Part shown: piece after piece, positions 1-7,168 of the stretch
Layout of the letters: each line of letters starts with the position of its first letter
Numbering within the stretch: the first letter of the stretch is position 1
Assembly (NCBI GenBank): GCA_016184365.1
Contig: JACPCW010000102.1
Location: 1 to 43,303 of the forward strand
Source: Candidatus Rokuibacteriota bacterium
GTDB lineage: Bacteria; Methylomirabilota; Methylomirabilia; Rokubacteriales; CSP1-6
Length of the DNA stretch: 43,303 nucleotides
Reading direction: 5' to 3'
Made by a program: the position numbers and the translations under genes
Notes under the pieces: generated by a model
Database searches by the model: none
What the model was told of the DNA's origin: nothing
What the model saw: the letters and a program-made list of their open reading frames with translations, nothing else

Positions 1-2012
1 AATCTGGAGGCTGCCTGTTCGATATATTCGACATTCAGCGCAACGTGTTTCAGCAGAATCGGCAGTTCGCGATGCCAATGCCCACGTTCGCTGAGGCGAT
101 CATAGAACTTCAGAGCGCGCCTTGGCTGATAGTAGGCGGCTCCGGCAACCGCCTCGACGACGGTATCGCGCGCGGCGGGAGAGCTGTCATACGCTGTCTC
201 GATGTGCAACCAGACCGCATCCGCGAGCTGGGATTGACTCTCGTCCGCCTCCGTGAGGCGCCAGTCGAGCTTCGAGATGTTGAGCAGCATGTTTGCGAGT
301 TGTCCCTCGTCGCACGCGGGCACAATGCGTTCGACGTATCCCGACGATCGACCTGTAGCCTTCAGGACGGAAGCATCTTCGAGAACGTATTCTGCAAAAA
401 GATCGGGGACAATACGGAACATCCGACCTCGTCGCACGAGTACTCCCGCGTCATGGAGAAGCTGAATCGCGCGCTTGACTCTATCCATCGAAAAATGAAG
501 GACTTGCTGCGCTACTGACGCCATCGACGTCGACTCCGGATCGATCGGCTGCAACAAGGCGATGAGATCAAGAGTGTTGCGAATTATTTCGTGTTCGGGC
601 TGGTGCCCGATAAATTCTTGGGAATTATTTAGAGCGGCGGGATGGATCCGCGCCGTCGCGACCAGATAGCTGCCGACAACAAGCGCGAGCGGCGACCCGC
701 GTGTCAGCCATGCGATCTGTCTGGCAAGGCCGACGGGTCCCTTCCGGTCATGAAGGATCTCCCGAGCTACGCTCTCAGCTTGATCGACTGTCAGGGGCTG
801 TAAGATGACCGAGCCGTTCTCATCGGCATGCAGGCCGTTGTGTCGAGCTTCACTTCGAATTAGTTGCGCGGCGTATGGCCGGGTGGTGATCAGGAGACGG
901 ATGGGTAACGAGGCGCGAGCTAGGCGTGCAAGGAGTGCTCCGATGTCTGGCTGTTCGTGCGCGTCTTCGATAATGACTAACGACGGTTGGTCATTGAGGG
1001 CGTCAAAATCTGCGGCCGACGGCGCGCGGCCGACCGAGAGGATGAAGACTGCGTGATCCGCGCGATTCGCGCGATAACTCTCGGAGATCGCCCGGATGAG
1101 TCGACTCTTGCCAATCCCGCCACTGCCGATCAGGAGCGTGACCTGCCGACGTTCGCGGTCGGTCATCGCGATGAGCCTTTCCAGCTCTCGATCACGGCCT
1201 GCAAGTGTCCACGCATGAGAGAAGACTTGGTCGCGGTGCAGGAGTGGACCGAAATGCTCTTCGGGTGACTCGAAGGCACTCTCGTCGTCCAACCCTAGAA
1301 ACGCCTTGCGATACGCTCGGAAATACGTGTCCACGATTCGGCGCTGTTTCGCAAGCGGGAGAGTCCGAATCTTCCTGGCGATATCCTCGGTATCCCAGAG
1401 ATCCCATCTTCCTGATTTCGGGACCGCTTTGCGTGCCGCTGCGGTTGCGTTCCGAGAGAGAAGGATTACCGCACGATTGCACTTCACTCGGTGCTTACGC
1501 ATAGCTCGGCGAACTTTTTCGGGGCCGAACGTTTTCTGCCTCTTGCATTGGAATGTTTCGTAGCGGCCGTCGGAGAAGCGCACCTCGATGTCGATCCCGT
1601 CCTGAGTGTCGCCCTCAAGACCGAACGCATTCACGGTCGCATTGCTGTAGAGAAGTTCAAGCAGCAACGCAGAGAAGGTTTGAAACTGTTGAAAGGAGAG
1701 TCGATCGAGCGGCAGCGTCTCCAGAAGGGGCTGCACGGGCTGTGGCTTTTGGATCTCTCGCGCTGTCGGCTTGTCGGAGGATCCGATCAACTGGAGCCAG
1801 GCAACACGATCGTGTTCAGGGAAGATCTGGGCAAGACGATCGAGGAGCGCTTCGGTTTCTGGCCGTGAGGTGCCCCGCTCCCAATTGCTGACAGCCTGTT
1901 GGCCGACCTTGAGGCGCCTAGCGAGTTGCGCCTGCGTAATCTTTCTCGCGATGCGAGCGTCCCGCAGCAGCGAGCCAAATGCTGCAAAGCGGAGAGGTTT
2001 TCTCGTACGCAT
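1..2012 (-). CDS. XRE HTH - Mrr-like nuclease - STAND NTPase protein, truncated by the window edge
   Basis: The frame runs from an ATG at 2012-2010 without a stop to base 1 (670 codons); the C-terminus lies outside the window. Domains seen: an XRE-type helix-turn-helix at residues ~11-65 (ITQAQLARRLKVGQQAVSNW); a PD-(D/E)XK fold of Mrr type at ~103-235, with E119 in the first helix, D141 in DGIDI and Q155-x-K157 in FQCKR; a P-loop NTPase from ~271, with GSGGIGKS at 296-303, a Walker-B-like SLVIIEDAH at 344-352 and the sensor-like strand LLITTRP; then a probable winged helix (~500-540) and helical, possibly TPR-like, sequence. Effector nuclease + STAND ATPase + helical sensor is the plan of Avs-type anti-phage proteins, so defence is inferred. 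A DNA-binding HTH in front is unusual and suggests autoregulation. Base composition is visibly less GC-rich than the flanks (TTA, CTA, ATA and AAT codons occur), suggesting acquisition by transfer. Confidence 0.8.
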   Translation of the reverse strand, partial: MRTRKPLRFAAFGSLLRDARIARKITQAQLARRLKVGQQAVSNWERGTSRPETEALLDRLAQIFPEHDRVAWLQLIGSSDKPTAREIQKPQPVQPLLETLPLDRLSFQQFQTFSALLLELLYSNATVNAFGLEGDTQDGIDIEVRFSDGRYETFQCKRQKTFGPEKVRRAMRKHRVKCNRAVILLSRNATAAARKAVPKSGRWDLWDTEDIARKIRTLPLAKQRRIVDTYFRAYRKAFLGLDDESAFESPEEHFGPLLHRDQVFSHAWTLAGRDRELERLIAMTDRERRQVTLLIGSGGIGKSRLIRAISESYRANRADHAVFILSVGRAPSAADFDALNDQPSLVIIEDAHEQPDIGALLARLARASLPIRLLITTRPYAAQLIRSEARHNGLHADENGSVILQPLTVDQAESVAREILHDRKGPVGLARQIAWLTRGSPLALVVGSYLVATARIHPAALNNSQEFIGHQPEHEIIRNTLDLIALLQPIDPESTSMASVAQQVLHFSMDRVKRAIQLLHDAGVLVRRGRMFRIVPDLFAEYVLEDASVLKATGRSSGYVERIVPACDEGQLANMLLNISKLDWRLTEADESQSQLADAVWLHIETAYDSSPAARDTVVEAVAGAAYYQPRRALKFYDRLSERGHWHRELPILLKHVALNVEYIEQAASR

Positions 2013-2024
2013 ATGGTGCGTACG
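2004..2024. promoter_or_regulatory. Inverted repeat over the start codon of the XRE-nuclease-STAND gene, candidate autoregulatory operator
   Basis: A perfect 8-bp inverted repeat, CGTACGCA at 2004-2011 and TGCGTACG at 2017-2024 with a 5-nt spacer, covers the ATG at 2012-2010. A dyad of this size at the promoter/start of a gene whose product begins with an XRE HTH is a natural operator candidate. Binding is inferred. Confidence 0.45.
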
Positions 2025-2026
2025 GA

Positions 2027-2056
2027 ATCCTACCACGGGGATCCTAGCTCCTACAA
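2027..2056 (-). promoter_or_regulatory. Candidate promoter of the XRE-nuclease-STAND gene
   Basis: Read on the minus strand, TTGTAG is followed after 18 nt by TAGGAT (2032-2027), which ends 14 nt before the ATG. The expected transcription start falls inside the inverted repeat at 2004-2024, so repressor binding there would block initiation. Position and match quality only; not experimentally supported. Confidence 0.35.
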
Positions 2057-2130
2057 GCTAGACGTTTCGATGCGCGGGCTCCAGATTTGTGCTCGCCTCC
2101 TGCCGGAGGTCGAGAAGGGTTGTGAGCCCA

Positions 2131-2679
2131 TCAGCTGCGCGGCAATCGCTTGTAGCGGAGGCGGTGCGGCTGCTCGGCGTCGGCGCCGAGCCGGCGCTTG
2201 CGATCGGCTTCGTAGTCCTGGTAGTTGCCCTCGAACCACACGCACCGGCCCTCGTCCTCGAACGCGAGCATGTGCGTCGCGATGCGGTCGAGGAACCACC
2301 GGTCGTGGCTGATGACCACGACGCAGCCGGCGAACGCGAGCAGCCCGTCTTCGAGCGCCCGCAGCGTGTCGACGTCGAGGTCTTTCGCGTCGGCTCGTCG
2401 AGCAGCAGGACGTTCGCGCAGTTCCGCTTCGAGCGCGTCCAGGTCCGCCGCGTCCTTGGCCAGCGCTGCGCGCAGTTCCTTCACCTTTGGTGATTGCTCG
2501 GGGTCCATCTGCGCACCCTTGATAGCCGCCGTGACCTTGGCGAGTTCCTCTTCGATCGCCGCCTTGTCCGCCGGCTGGTAGCGTGCGAACGCTGCCTTCA
2601 CCTGCGGCAGCAGATCGGGCTGGTCGAGTTGGAACAGCTCCTTCAGGAGCGCGATCAGCTTGTTGAACCGTTCGCTCAT
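2131..2679 (-). pseudogene. Chimeric remnant: N-terminus of an adenine-specific DNA methyltransferase fused to the duplicated C-terminus of an EttA-like ABC-F protein
   Basis: The frame encodes 182 aa from ATG 2679-2677. Residues ~1-90 (start MSERFNKL, then [10 protein letters not shown]) resemble, from memory, the N-terminus of type III-like/N6-adenine methyltransferases, but the DFGxYRIM-like stretch that normally follows is missing and the text jumps to LLPQVKAAF. From about residue 88 the DNA (2419-2147) is a near-exact copy of the 3' end of ettA (14231-13961) and reads out the ABC-F tail [14 protein letters not shown]...[12 protein letters not shown] 2-bp insertion near 2385 removes the LLLDEPT part from frame. 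The junction lies in short shared sequence (GCGCGAACGTCCTG). No methyltransferase catalytic motif or intact ATPase motif survives, so the product is unlikely to work. Its ATG overlaps the stop of the DUF4143 remnant (ATGA). Confidence 0.7.
2147..2419 (-). repeat. Copy 1 of a ~272-bp direct repeat (ettA 3' end)
   Basis: Nearly identical by eye to 13961-14231, in the same orientation, with a few substitutions and a 2-bp length difference near 2385. It is the displaced copy; the second belongs to the intact ettA gene. Together the copies bracket about 11.5 kb. Confidence 0.9.
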
Positions 2680-3852
2680 CGTCCGTCTTCCCACAGCGCG
2701 CGGATCGGCACGGCGTACAAGCCGTCCCCGAAGCTCGCGCTCGTCTCGCCGTCGTACAAGACTACCCCGGCCGTGAATCGCTTCCCCACCCCCGCCGCGA
2801 GCTTCCGAAGCCCGCGGAAGTCGGCGTTCGTCACTGTGGCTCCCGCCTTCACCTCGACGCCAGCCAGCTCGCGTGCCCCACGCTCCAGCACCATATCGAC
2901 CTCGTGATCGTCCTTGTCCCGAAAGTGATGGAAGCGAATCTCGTCGTCGTGCCAGCTCGCCTGCCGGCGCAGCTCCTGATACGCGAATGTCTCGAGCAAC
3001 TGACCCAGTGTCTCCCGATCGCCTCGAAGCGCCCCTCCGTCCAGCCCGAGGAGTGCGCACGCCACACCGGTATCGCCGATGTGCAGCTTCGGCGTTTTGA
3101 TAAGGCGGCTCAGCCGATTGCTATGCCATGGCGAGACCTCTTCCAGCAAGAACACGCGCTCGAGGAGCGTGACGTAGTCGCGAATCGTCGGGCGGCTCAA
3201 TCGGAACGGGCCTGCCAGATCCGTCACGTTGAGAAGCCGTGCCGTCTGTCCGGCGGCAAGTGTCAGGAGTCTGGGAAGAGTATCGAGCGACGCAATGCGT
3301 GCCAGGTCACGCACATCACGTTGGACCATCGTCTCGACGTAGTCCCGATACCACGCGGTGCGCCGGCGGGACGTCGCGCGTGCAAGGGCGGCGGGATAGC
3401 CACCCGCAACGATGCGATCCGCAAGCTCGGCGCCCAAACGCTCGAATGGGCGCGTTTTGAACGTGCCCGTGAACAACGTATCGATGAAGCGCGATGCTCG
3501 GCCCGCCAGCTCGGACTGAGCCAGAGGAAAGAGCCGCAGAATCTCCCGGTGTTCGATCGCGGTCCACGATGCTCTTCAGCGCGGTGAACAGGCTCGGGAC
3601 TCGCTGGACTTCGTCCAGGGTCGCGCGCGCCGGCAGTTCTGCGACGAAGCCCGCCGGGTCGGCTTCCGCGGCAGCACGCGAAACGTCGTCGTCGAAGGTG
3701 AAATAGGCGTATCCGCGCTTGTCGCCCACGATTCGCGCCAAGGTGGTCTTCCCGCATTGCCGGGGGCCGTGAATCAGGACGACGGGACTGTCGTCCAGCG
3801 CCTCCACCAGCCGGGATTCCGCGAAGCGAGGGTGGAGGTGCACGGGCGCCAT
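2676..3852 (-). pseudogene. AAA_14/DUF4143-type ATPase, disrupted by an internal deletion
   Basis: The N-terminal part (ATG at 3852; an in-frame GTG lies at 3855) carries a Walker A, HGPRQCGKTT, and the TLDEVQRVP Walker-B region. The C-terminal part in another frame (to the TGA at 2676) carries the DUF4143 domain: ILRLFPLAQSEL, a winged-helix region (SRPTIRDYVTLLERV), and the nuclease-like [15 protein letters not shown]...AGVEVKAG. Between DRTPG and EILRLFP (around 3545-3560) roughly 25 residues usually containing the LTGS sensor are missing, and the frame changes. The deletion is therefore not a multiple of three and the gene is broken. Family members are ATPases often found in accessory DNA and linked to toxin-antitoxin-like functions. 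Overlaps the chimeric methyltransferase remnant by four bases. Confidence 0.75.
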
Positions 3853-3981
3853 CACGGCCGATCGTAACCTTTAGCCTCGGCTGATCGAAAGGTTCATGAT
3901 CGGCCGATCGAAACGCTATCGGCGTACGTCACTGACCAGGTGACGCGGCCGGCGAGCGCCGTCCCGGTCGCCGACCGCTGA

Positions 3982-3987
3982 TAGAAT
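3982..3987 (+). promoter_or_regulatory. -10-like box (TAGAAT) 5 nt before the PNPOX start codon
   Basis: TAGAAT at 3982-3987 leaves only CCCGC before ATG 3993, and there is no Shine-Dalgarno sequence. Initiation about 7 nt downstream of the box would yield a leaderless message. Confidence 0.4.
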
Positions 3988-3992
3988 CCCGC

Positions 3993-4489
3993 ATGCCGAC
4001 GAACCCCCAGCTGGCGCCGCAGATCCAGCAGTTCATCCATGACAACCCGCAGGGCGTGCTGACCTCGTTCAGGACAACCCGCAGGGCGTGCTGACCTCGT
4101 TCAGGCGGAACGGCATGCCACAGCTCAGCATCGTCACCGTGTATCCCCGCGATGGCGGCGTCGGCATCTCCATCACGGAGAACCGGATGAAGTTCAAGAA
4201 CCTCCTCCGGGACCCTCGGTGCTCGGTGCTGATCTCGCACGCCGACTGGTGGTCCGGGTTCCTGGTGTTCGAAGGCCGGGCGGAGCTCACCCATTCCGGC
4301 AACACCGACCCCGAGACACTCCGGATGGCGCGGCGGCACGTCTTCAGCGCCACCACGCGACGCCGCAGCGTGGACTGGGACGAGTATGACCGGATCGCGA
4401 ACGACGACAAGCGCGTCGCCATGGTGCTGCGGCCCGACCACGTGTACGGCCCGGCCCTGGCCCGGATGCAGGCCGCGCTGGCGAGGTAA
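3993..4489 (+). pseudogene. PNPOX-fold flavin/F420-binding protein with a frameshifting 32-bp tandem duplication
   Basis: The natural N-terminus starts at ATG 3993 (MPTNPQLAPQIQQFI...) but runs into a TGA after ~34 codons because 32 bp are repeated in tandem (4041-4072 and 4073-4104). Removing one copy restores one frame of about 154 aa: NPQGVLTSFRRNGMPQLSIV... followed by GVGISITENRMKFKNLLRDPRC. This is the split-barrel fold of the pyridoxamine-phosphate-oxidase superfamily, typical of small F420- or FMN-dependent reductases. A shorter product could start at GTG 4088 inside the second copy, losing the first strand. It may be a genuine mutation, a variable tract, or an assembly error. A -10-like TAGAAT lies 5 nt before the ATG. 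Confidence 0.7.
4041..4104 (+). repeat. Perfect 32-bp tandem duplication in a PNPOX-fold gene
   Basis: Two identical adjacent 32-bp units, 4041-4072 and 4073-4104, each beginning GACAACCCGC and ending CTCGTTCAG. Unit length is not divisible by three, so gain or loss of one unit switches the frame. Confidence 0.97.
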
Positions 4490-4498
4490 TCGCGCTCG

Positions 4499-5809
4499 CT
4501 ACTCGATGCCGCTCAGGCTGCCGAAGCCGTAGTGATCGTCGTAGCGCCACGGCGGGGGCAACGGGCCCGCCGTGGGCAGCGCCGCATCCGCGCCGGCGTG
4601 GAGGCCGATGGTCGAGCCGCGGAGCACCTGCTTGCTGGACACGCCGATCACGCGCGCGACGGCGGGCGCCTCCGGCACGGCCAGCGTCACGTTCTTGAAG
4701 AAGCTCGTGCTCACGATCGCGTCCGCCTCGGGCAGCGGCTCGAGCATGGTGGGCGCGCCGTCCGTCGCGTCGTCCTCGCTGGTGAGGAACACGGTCTTGA
4801 TACCCAGCCGCTCGCACGCCTGGATGCTGCGCACGACTTCGATGAACTCGTTGCCCCCGGCGTCCCACGTCACCACCGCGCCGTCGGCGCCGAGCTGCTT
4901 CGCGAGCTTGGCCGTCTGATTGGCCATGAGCTGCTTCTCGGTCTGTGTGGTCCACTCCGTGCGAAGCGAGATCACCCCGAGGAAGTTCCAGTCCCGGCCG
5001 TGGCGGCGATAGAGGTCGAGAAAGAGCGGGTTGTTCGCCACCGTCCACGACATCGCGAACGCCGTGCGATAGGGGCCGGTGAGCGCGCCGTCGAGGATCT
5101 CGTTCGGATGCAGGTACCACGGCGGCGTGAGCTGCGTCAGCCCGTAGGTCGCCGTGCAGAACGCCGTCGGCGAGCCCGACATCGCCTGCGGGGAGTGCAC
5201 GCACCAGATGTAGACGACGCGCGGCAGCGACGGGTCGACCGGCGTGAGCTCGAAGACCTCGCGCTCCGGCGGTGTGAGCGAGCGCACGGCCTCGCCGAGC
5301 TGATCGGCCACGCTCAGGGCGGCCCCGTGCACCGCGTAGTTCTTGATCTCCTCGCCCAGCGTGGCGTCCGGCTCGACGACCAGGCACAGATTCCACAGCG
5401 TGCGGTACGGGTACATCGCGCCGTAATGGCCCGACATGTCGAGGTAGGTCTCGACGAAGTCGCCGCCGGCGTCGTGCCAGTTCACGCTCGAGACTTCGAC
5501 CACGCCCATGCCCGAGAGCCGATGCGTGCGCCCTTCGCCGACGGTGGCGATGTCGCGCCCGCAGATCCCCGGGTAGCAGACCCCGGGACCTTCCACCTTG
5601 ATGCGCGGCTCGATGACGTCGCGCACCGGCCAGATCCGCACCGACTCCCCGGGCCGCGCGATCTCGAGCGTGGCCGTCGCGATGCGCGGGTCCTGTCGCA
5701 CGGCGGCCAGCACCGCGTCCGGATCCACCGTGAGCCGGCCCGCGTCGTAACGCGTCGCCGCGCCGAAGACGATCTCCGTCACCGGAAAGCTGCCGAGCTC
5801 AAGACGCAT
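4499..5809 (-). CDS. GrdE-like protein (glycine/sarcosine/betaine reductase component B, alpha/beta proprotein family)
   Basis: 436 aa from ATG 5809-5807, overlapping the end of the upstream GrdB-like gene by 11 nt, so translation is probably coupled. The N-terminus (VFGAATRYDAGRLTVD) and the LHPNEILDGAL and TWDAGGNEFIEVV regions match the GrdE family, which partners the GrdB selenoprotein in substrate-specific component B of clostridial reductases. In true GrdE the precursor is cleaved at a cysteine just after the NExxDGA motif to form a pyruvoyl cofactor. Here that position reads GALTGPYRTAF with no cysteine, so pyruvoyl formation by that route looks impossible. Cysteines remain in GVCYPGICGRD and VFELTP...YIWCV. 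No GrdA or GrdC homologue is near. The substrate is unknown; classical glycine reduction is not supported. Confidence 0.75.
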   Translation of the reverse strand: MRLELGSFPVTEIVFGAATRYDAGRLTVDPDAVLAAVRQDPRIATATLEIARPGESVRIWPVRDVIEPRIKVEGPGVCYPGICGRDIATVGEGRTHRLSGMGVVEVSSVNWHDAGGDFVETYLDMSGHYGAMYPYRTLWNLCLVVEPDATLGEEIKNYAVHGAALSVADQLGEAVRSLTPPEREVFELTPVDPSLPRVVYIWCVHSPQAMSGSPTAFCTATYGLTQLTPPWYLHPNEILDGALTGPYRTAFAMSWTVANNPLFLDLYRRHGRDWNFLGVISLRTEWTTQTEKQLMANQTAKLAKQLGADGAVVTWDAGGNEFIEVVRSIQACERLGIKTVFLTSEDDATDGAPTMLEPLPEADAIVSTSFFKNVTLAVPEAPAVARVIGVSSKQVLRGSTIGLHAGADAALPTAGPLPPPWRYDDHYGFGSLSGIE

Positions 5810-7145
5810 GAGTCGCCTCCCCGCTCCGGCCGGGCGCCATCGGGTCGAAAAGCGTCGGACCGGGCACGGCGACGGTGAGCGTCTCGAGCGCCTTCGTCAC
5901 GATGCGCATGCCGAAGGCATAGTCCTTCTCGGGGCTCAGCGTGGGGTCACCGCAGACGTGCTCGATGCGCGCGCCGCGGATCACCCGGTTCGCGCCCGTC
6001 GTGAGCGCGAAGTTGTAGATCGCCGAGATCATCCCCACCGGTATCCCGACCCGCTCGATCTCCTTCGCGATCGTTGCACCGCAACGATTGCACGTCCCTC
6101 AGGTGGCGACGAGCAGTGCGCCCTCGACGCCGGCCGCCTTGAGGTCGGCGGCGATCCCGCGCCCGTGTCCCGCGGACACCGCGACGGGTGTGCTCACCCC
6201 CGGCAGCGCGTAGATGTGCTCGTGGACCTTGCCGATCCGTCCCTGGCGCTCGAGGTCGCGCAGGAAGGAGAGCGGCAGGATGTAGTTCGGGTTCGCGTTG
6301 ACGAGGTGATTGAAGTAGCCGGCGTGGTACGCCTCCCACTCCGCCGGCGAGAGCGACTCCAGCTCGGCCACCGTGTGCCGGTGGTAACGCACGGCGTTCG
6401 CCGCCACCTGCCGGTCGGGATTGCCCTTCCGCACGAGGCCGCCGGTGGTGACCATGGCGATGCGCGCGCGCGAGAGGTCGGCGATGGGCGGCGCCGGCGG
6501 CACCCGCTCCGGCGGGGCGTACGGGACCTCCGACCGGTAGGGCCGGCCGTCGAGCTTGTCGAGCAGCATGTCGAGCGCGCGCTGGTAACCCGGGCGCCCG
6601 CGGTCGTGCACGCGGCGCCTGCCCTGCGGCAGGTAACCCTCGATCTCGGCGGGCCCGAGCGTCTCGCCGCGACCGAGGCGCCGCGCGAGCTGCGCCAGCG
6701 CGGCGAGCGCGGCCGGCATCGCGATCGTCGACGCGCCGGTCGGCACGATGCAGACCCCGCGGCGCGCCTCCGACGCCCCGGGGTTCTCCGGGTGCATGGC
6801 GGTGATCGCGGGGACGCCTCGGTCCGTCGCGACCTTGCAGGCATGCGCGCAGGCCAGCCCGTAGCGCCCCGAGCCGAAGGCCGGGCCCGCGACGAGCACG
6901 TCGGGCTTCAGCCGGTCGAGCTCGGCCGCGATGGCGTGCGCGAGCTCGGCCGCGCGCTCCGTCGCGAAGTTGTCGCCGCAGACGATGGTGGCCTCGACAC
7001 GGGCGCCGTCGCCGAGCGCCGTCTCGAGCGCGCGGCCCGGCCCCACCGCGCCGGTCTTCACGGTGACGCCGACGTGCGCCTGGTCCTCGCCGCCGAGGCC
7101 GCCGAAGAACTGGTTGACGTAGTGCACAACGCGCAGGCTGGTCAT
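5799..7145 (-). CDS. GrdB-like selenoprotein (glycine/sarcosine/betaine reductase component B gamma family)
   Basis: 448 aa when UGA at 6101-6099 is read as selenocysteine (residue 349). The two halves are in the same frame: ...EGALLVAT, then UGA, then GTCNRCGATIAKEIERVGIP. The UGTCxRCG signature is the GrdB active site, and residue ~350 is where GrdB has Sec. The N-terminal half starts RVVHYVNQFFGGLGGED and contains KPDVLVAGPAFGSGRYG; the C-terminal part has the conserved TTGANRVIRGARIEHVCGDP. A strong hairpin follows the UGA. Start chosen at ATG 7145, with GAGGAG 9 nt upstream; an alternative ATG at 7172 overlaps the stop of the cyclase gene (ATGA). The gene lies between the cyclase regulator and the GrdE-like gene with overlaps, so one operon. 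Without selenocysteine machinery the product would stop at 348 aa, before its active site. Confidence 0.88.
6070..6088 (-). promoter_or_regulatory. Candidate SECIS element of the GrdB-like gene
   Basis: On the minus strand an 8-bp perfect stem (ATCGTTGC with GCAACGAT) closes a 3-nt loop GGU. The stem begins 10 nt after the UGA, putting the loop 19-21 nt downstream, inside the range for bacterial SECIS elements, whose apical loop carries GU for SelB binding. Confidence 0.65.
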
Positions 7146-7168
7146 GGACGCCATCTCCTCAGGGTCCG

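Noticed and set aside
1192..1504. Short ORFs on either strand inside 1-2012
   Set aside because: They are out of frame with the continuous 670-codon minus frame that carries HTH, nuclease and ATPase motifs.
4073..4099. UGA ending the first PNPOX frame as selenocysteine
   Set aside because: It lies in the frame shifted by the 32-bp duplication; removing one unit explains the break better.
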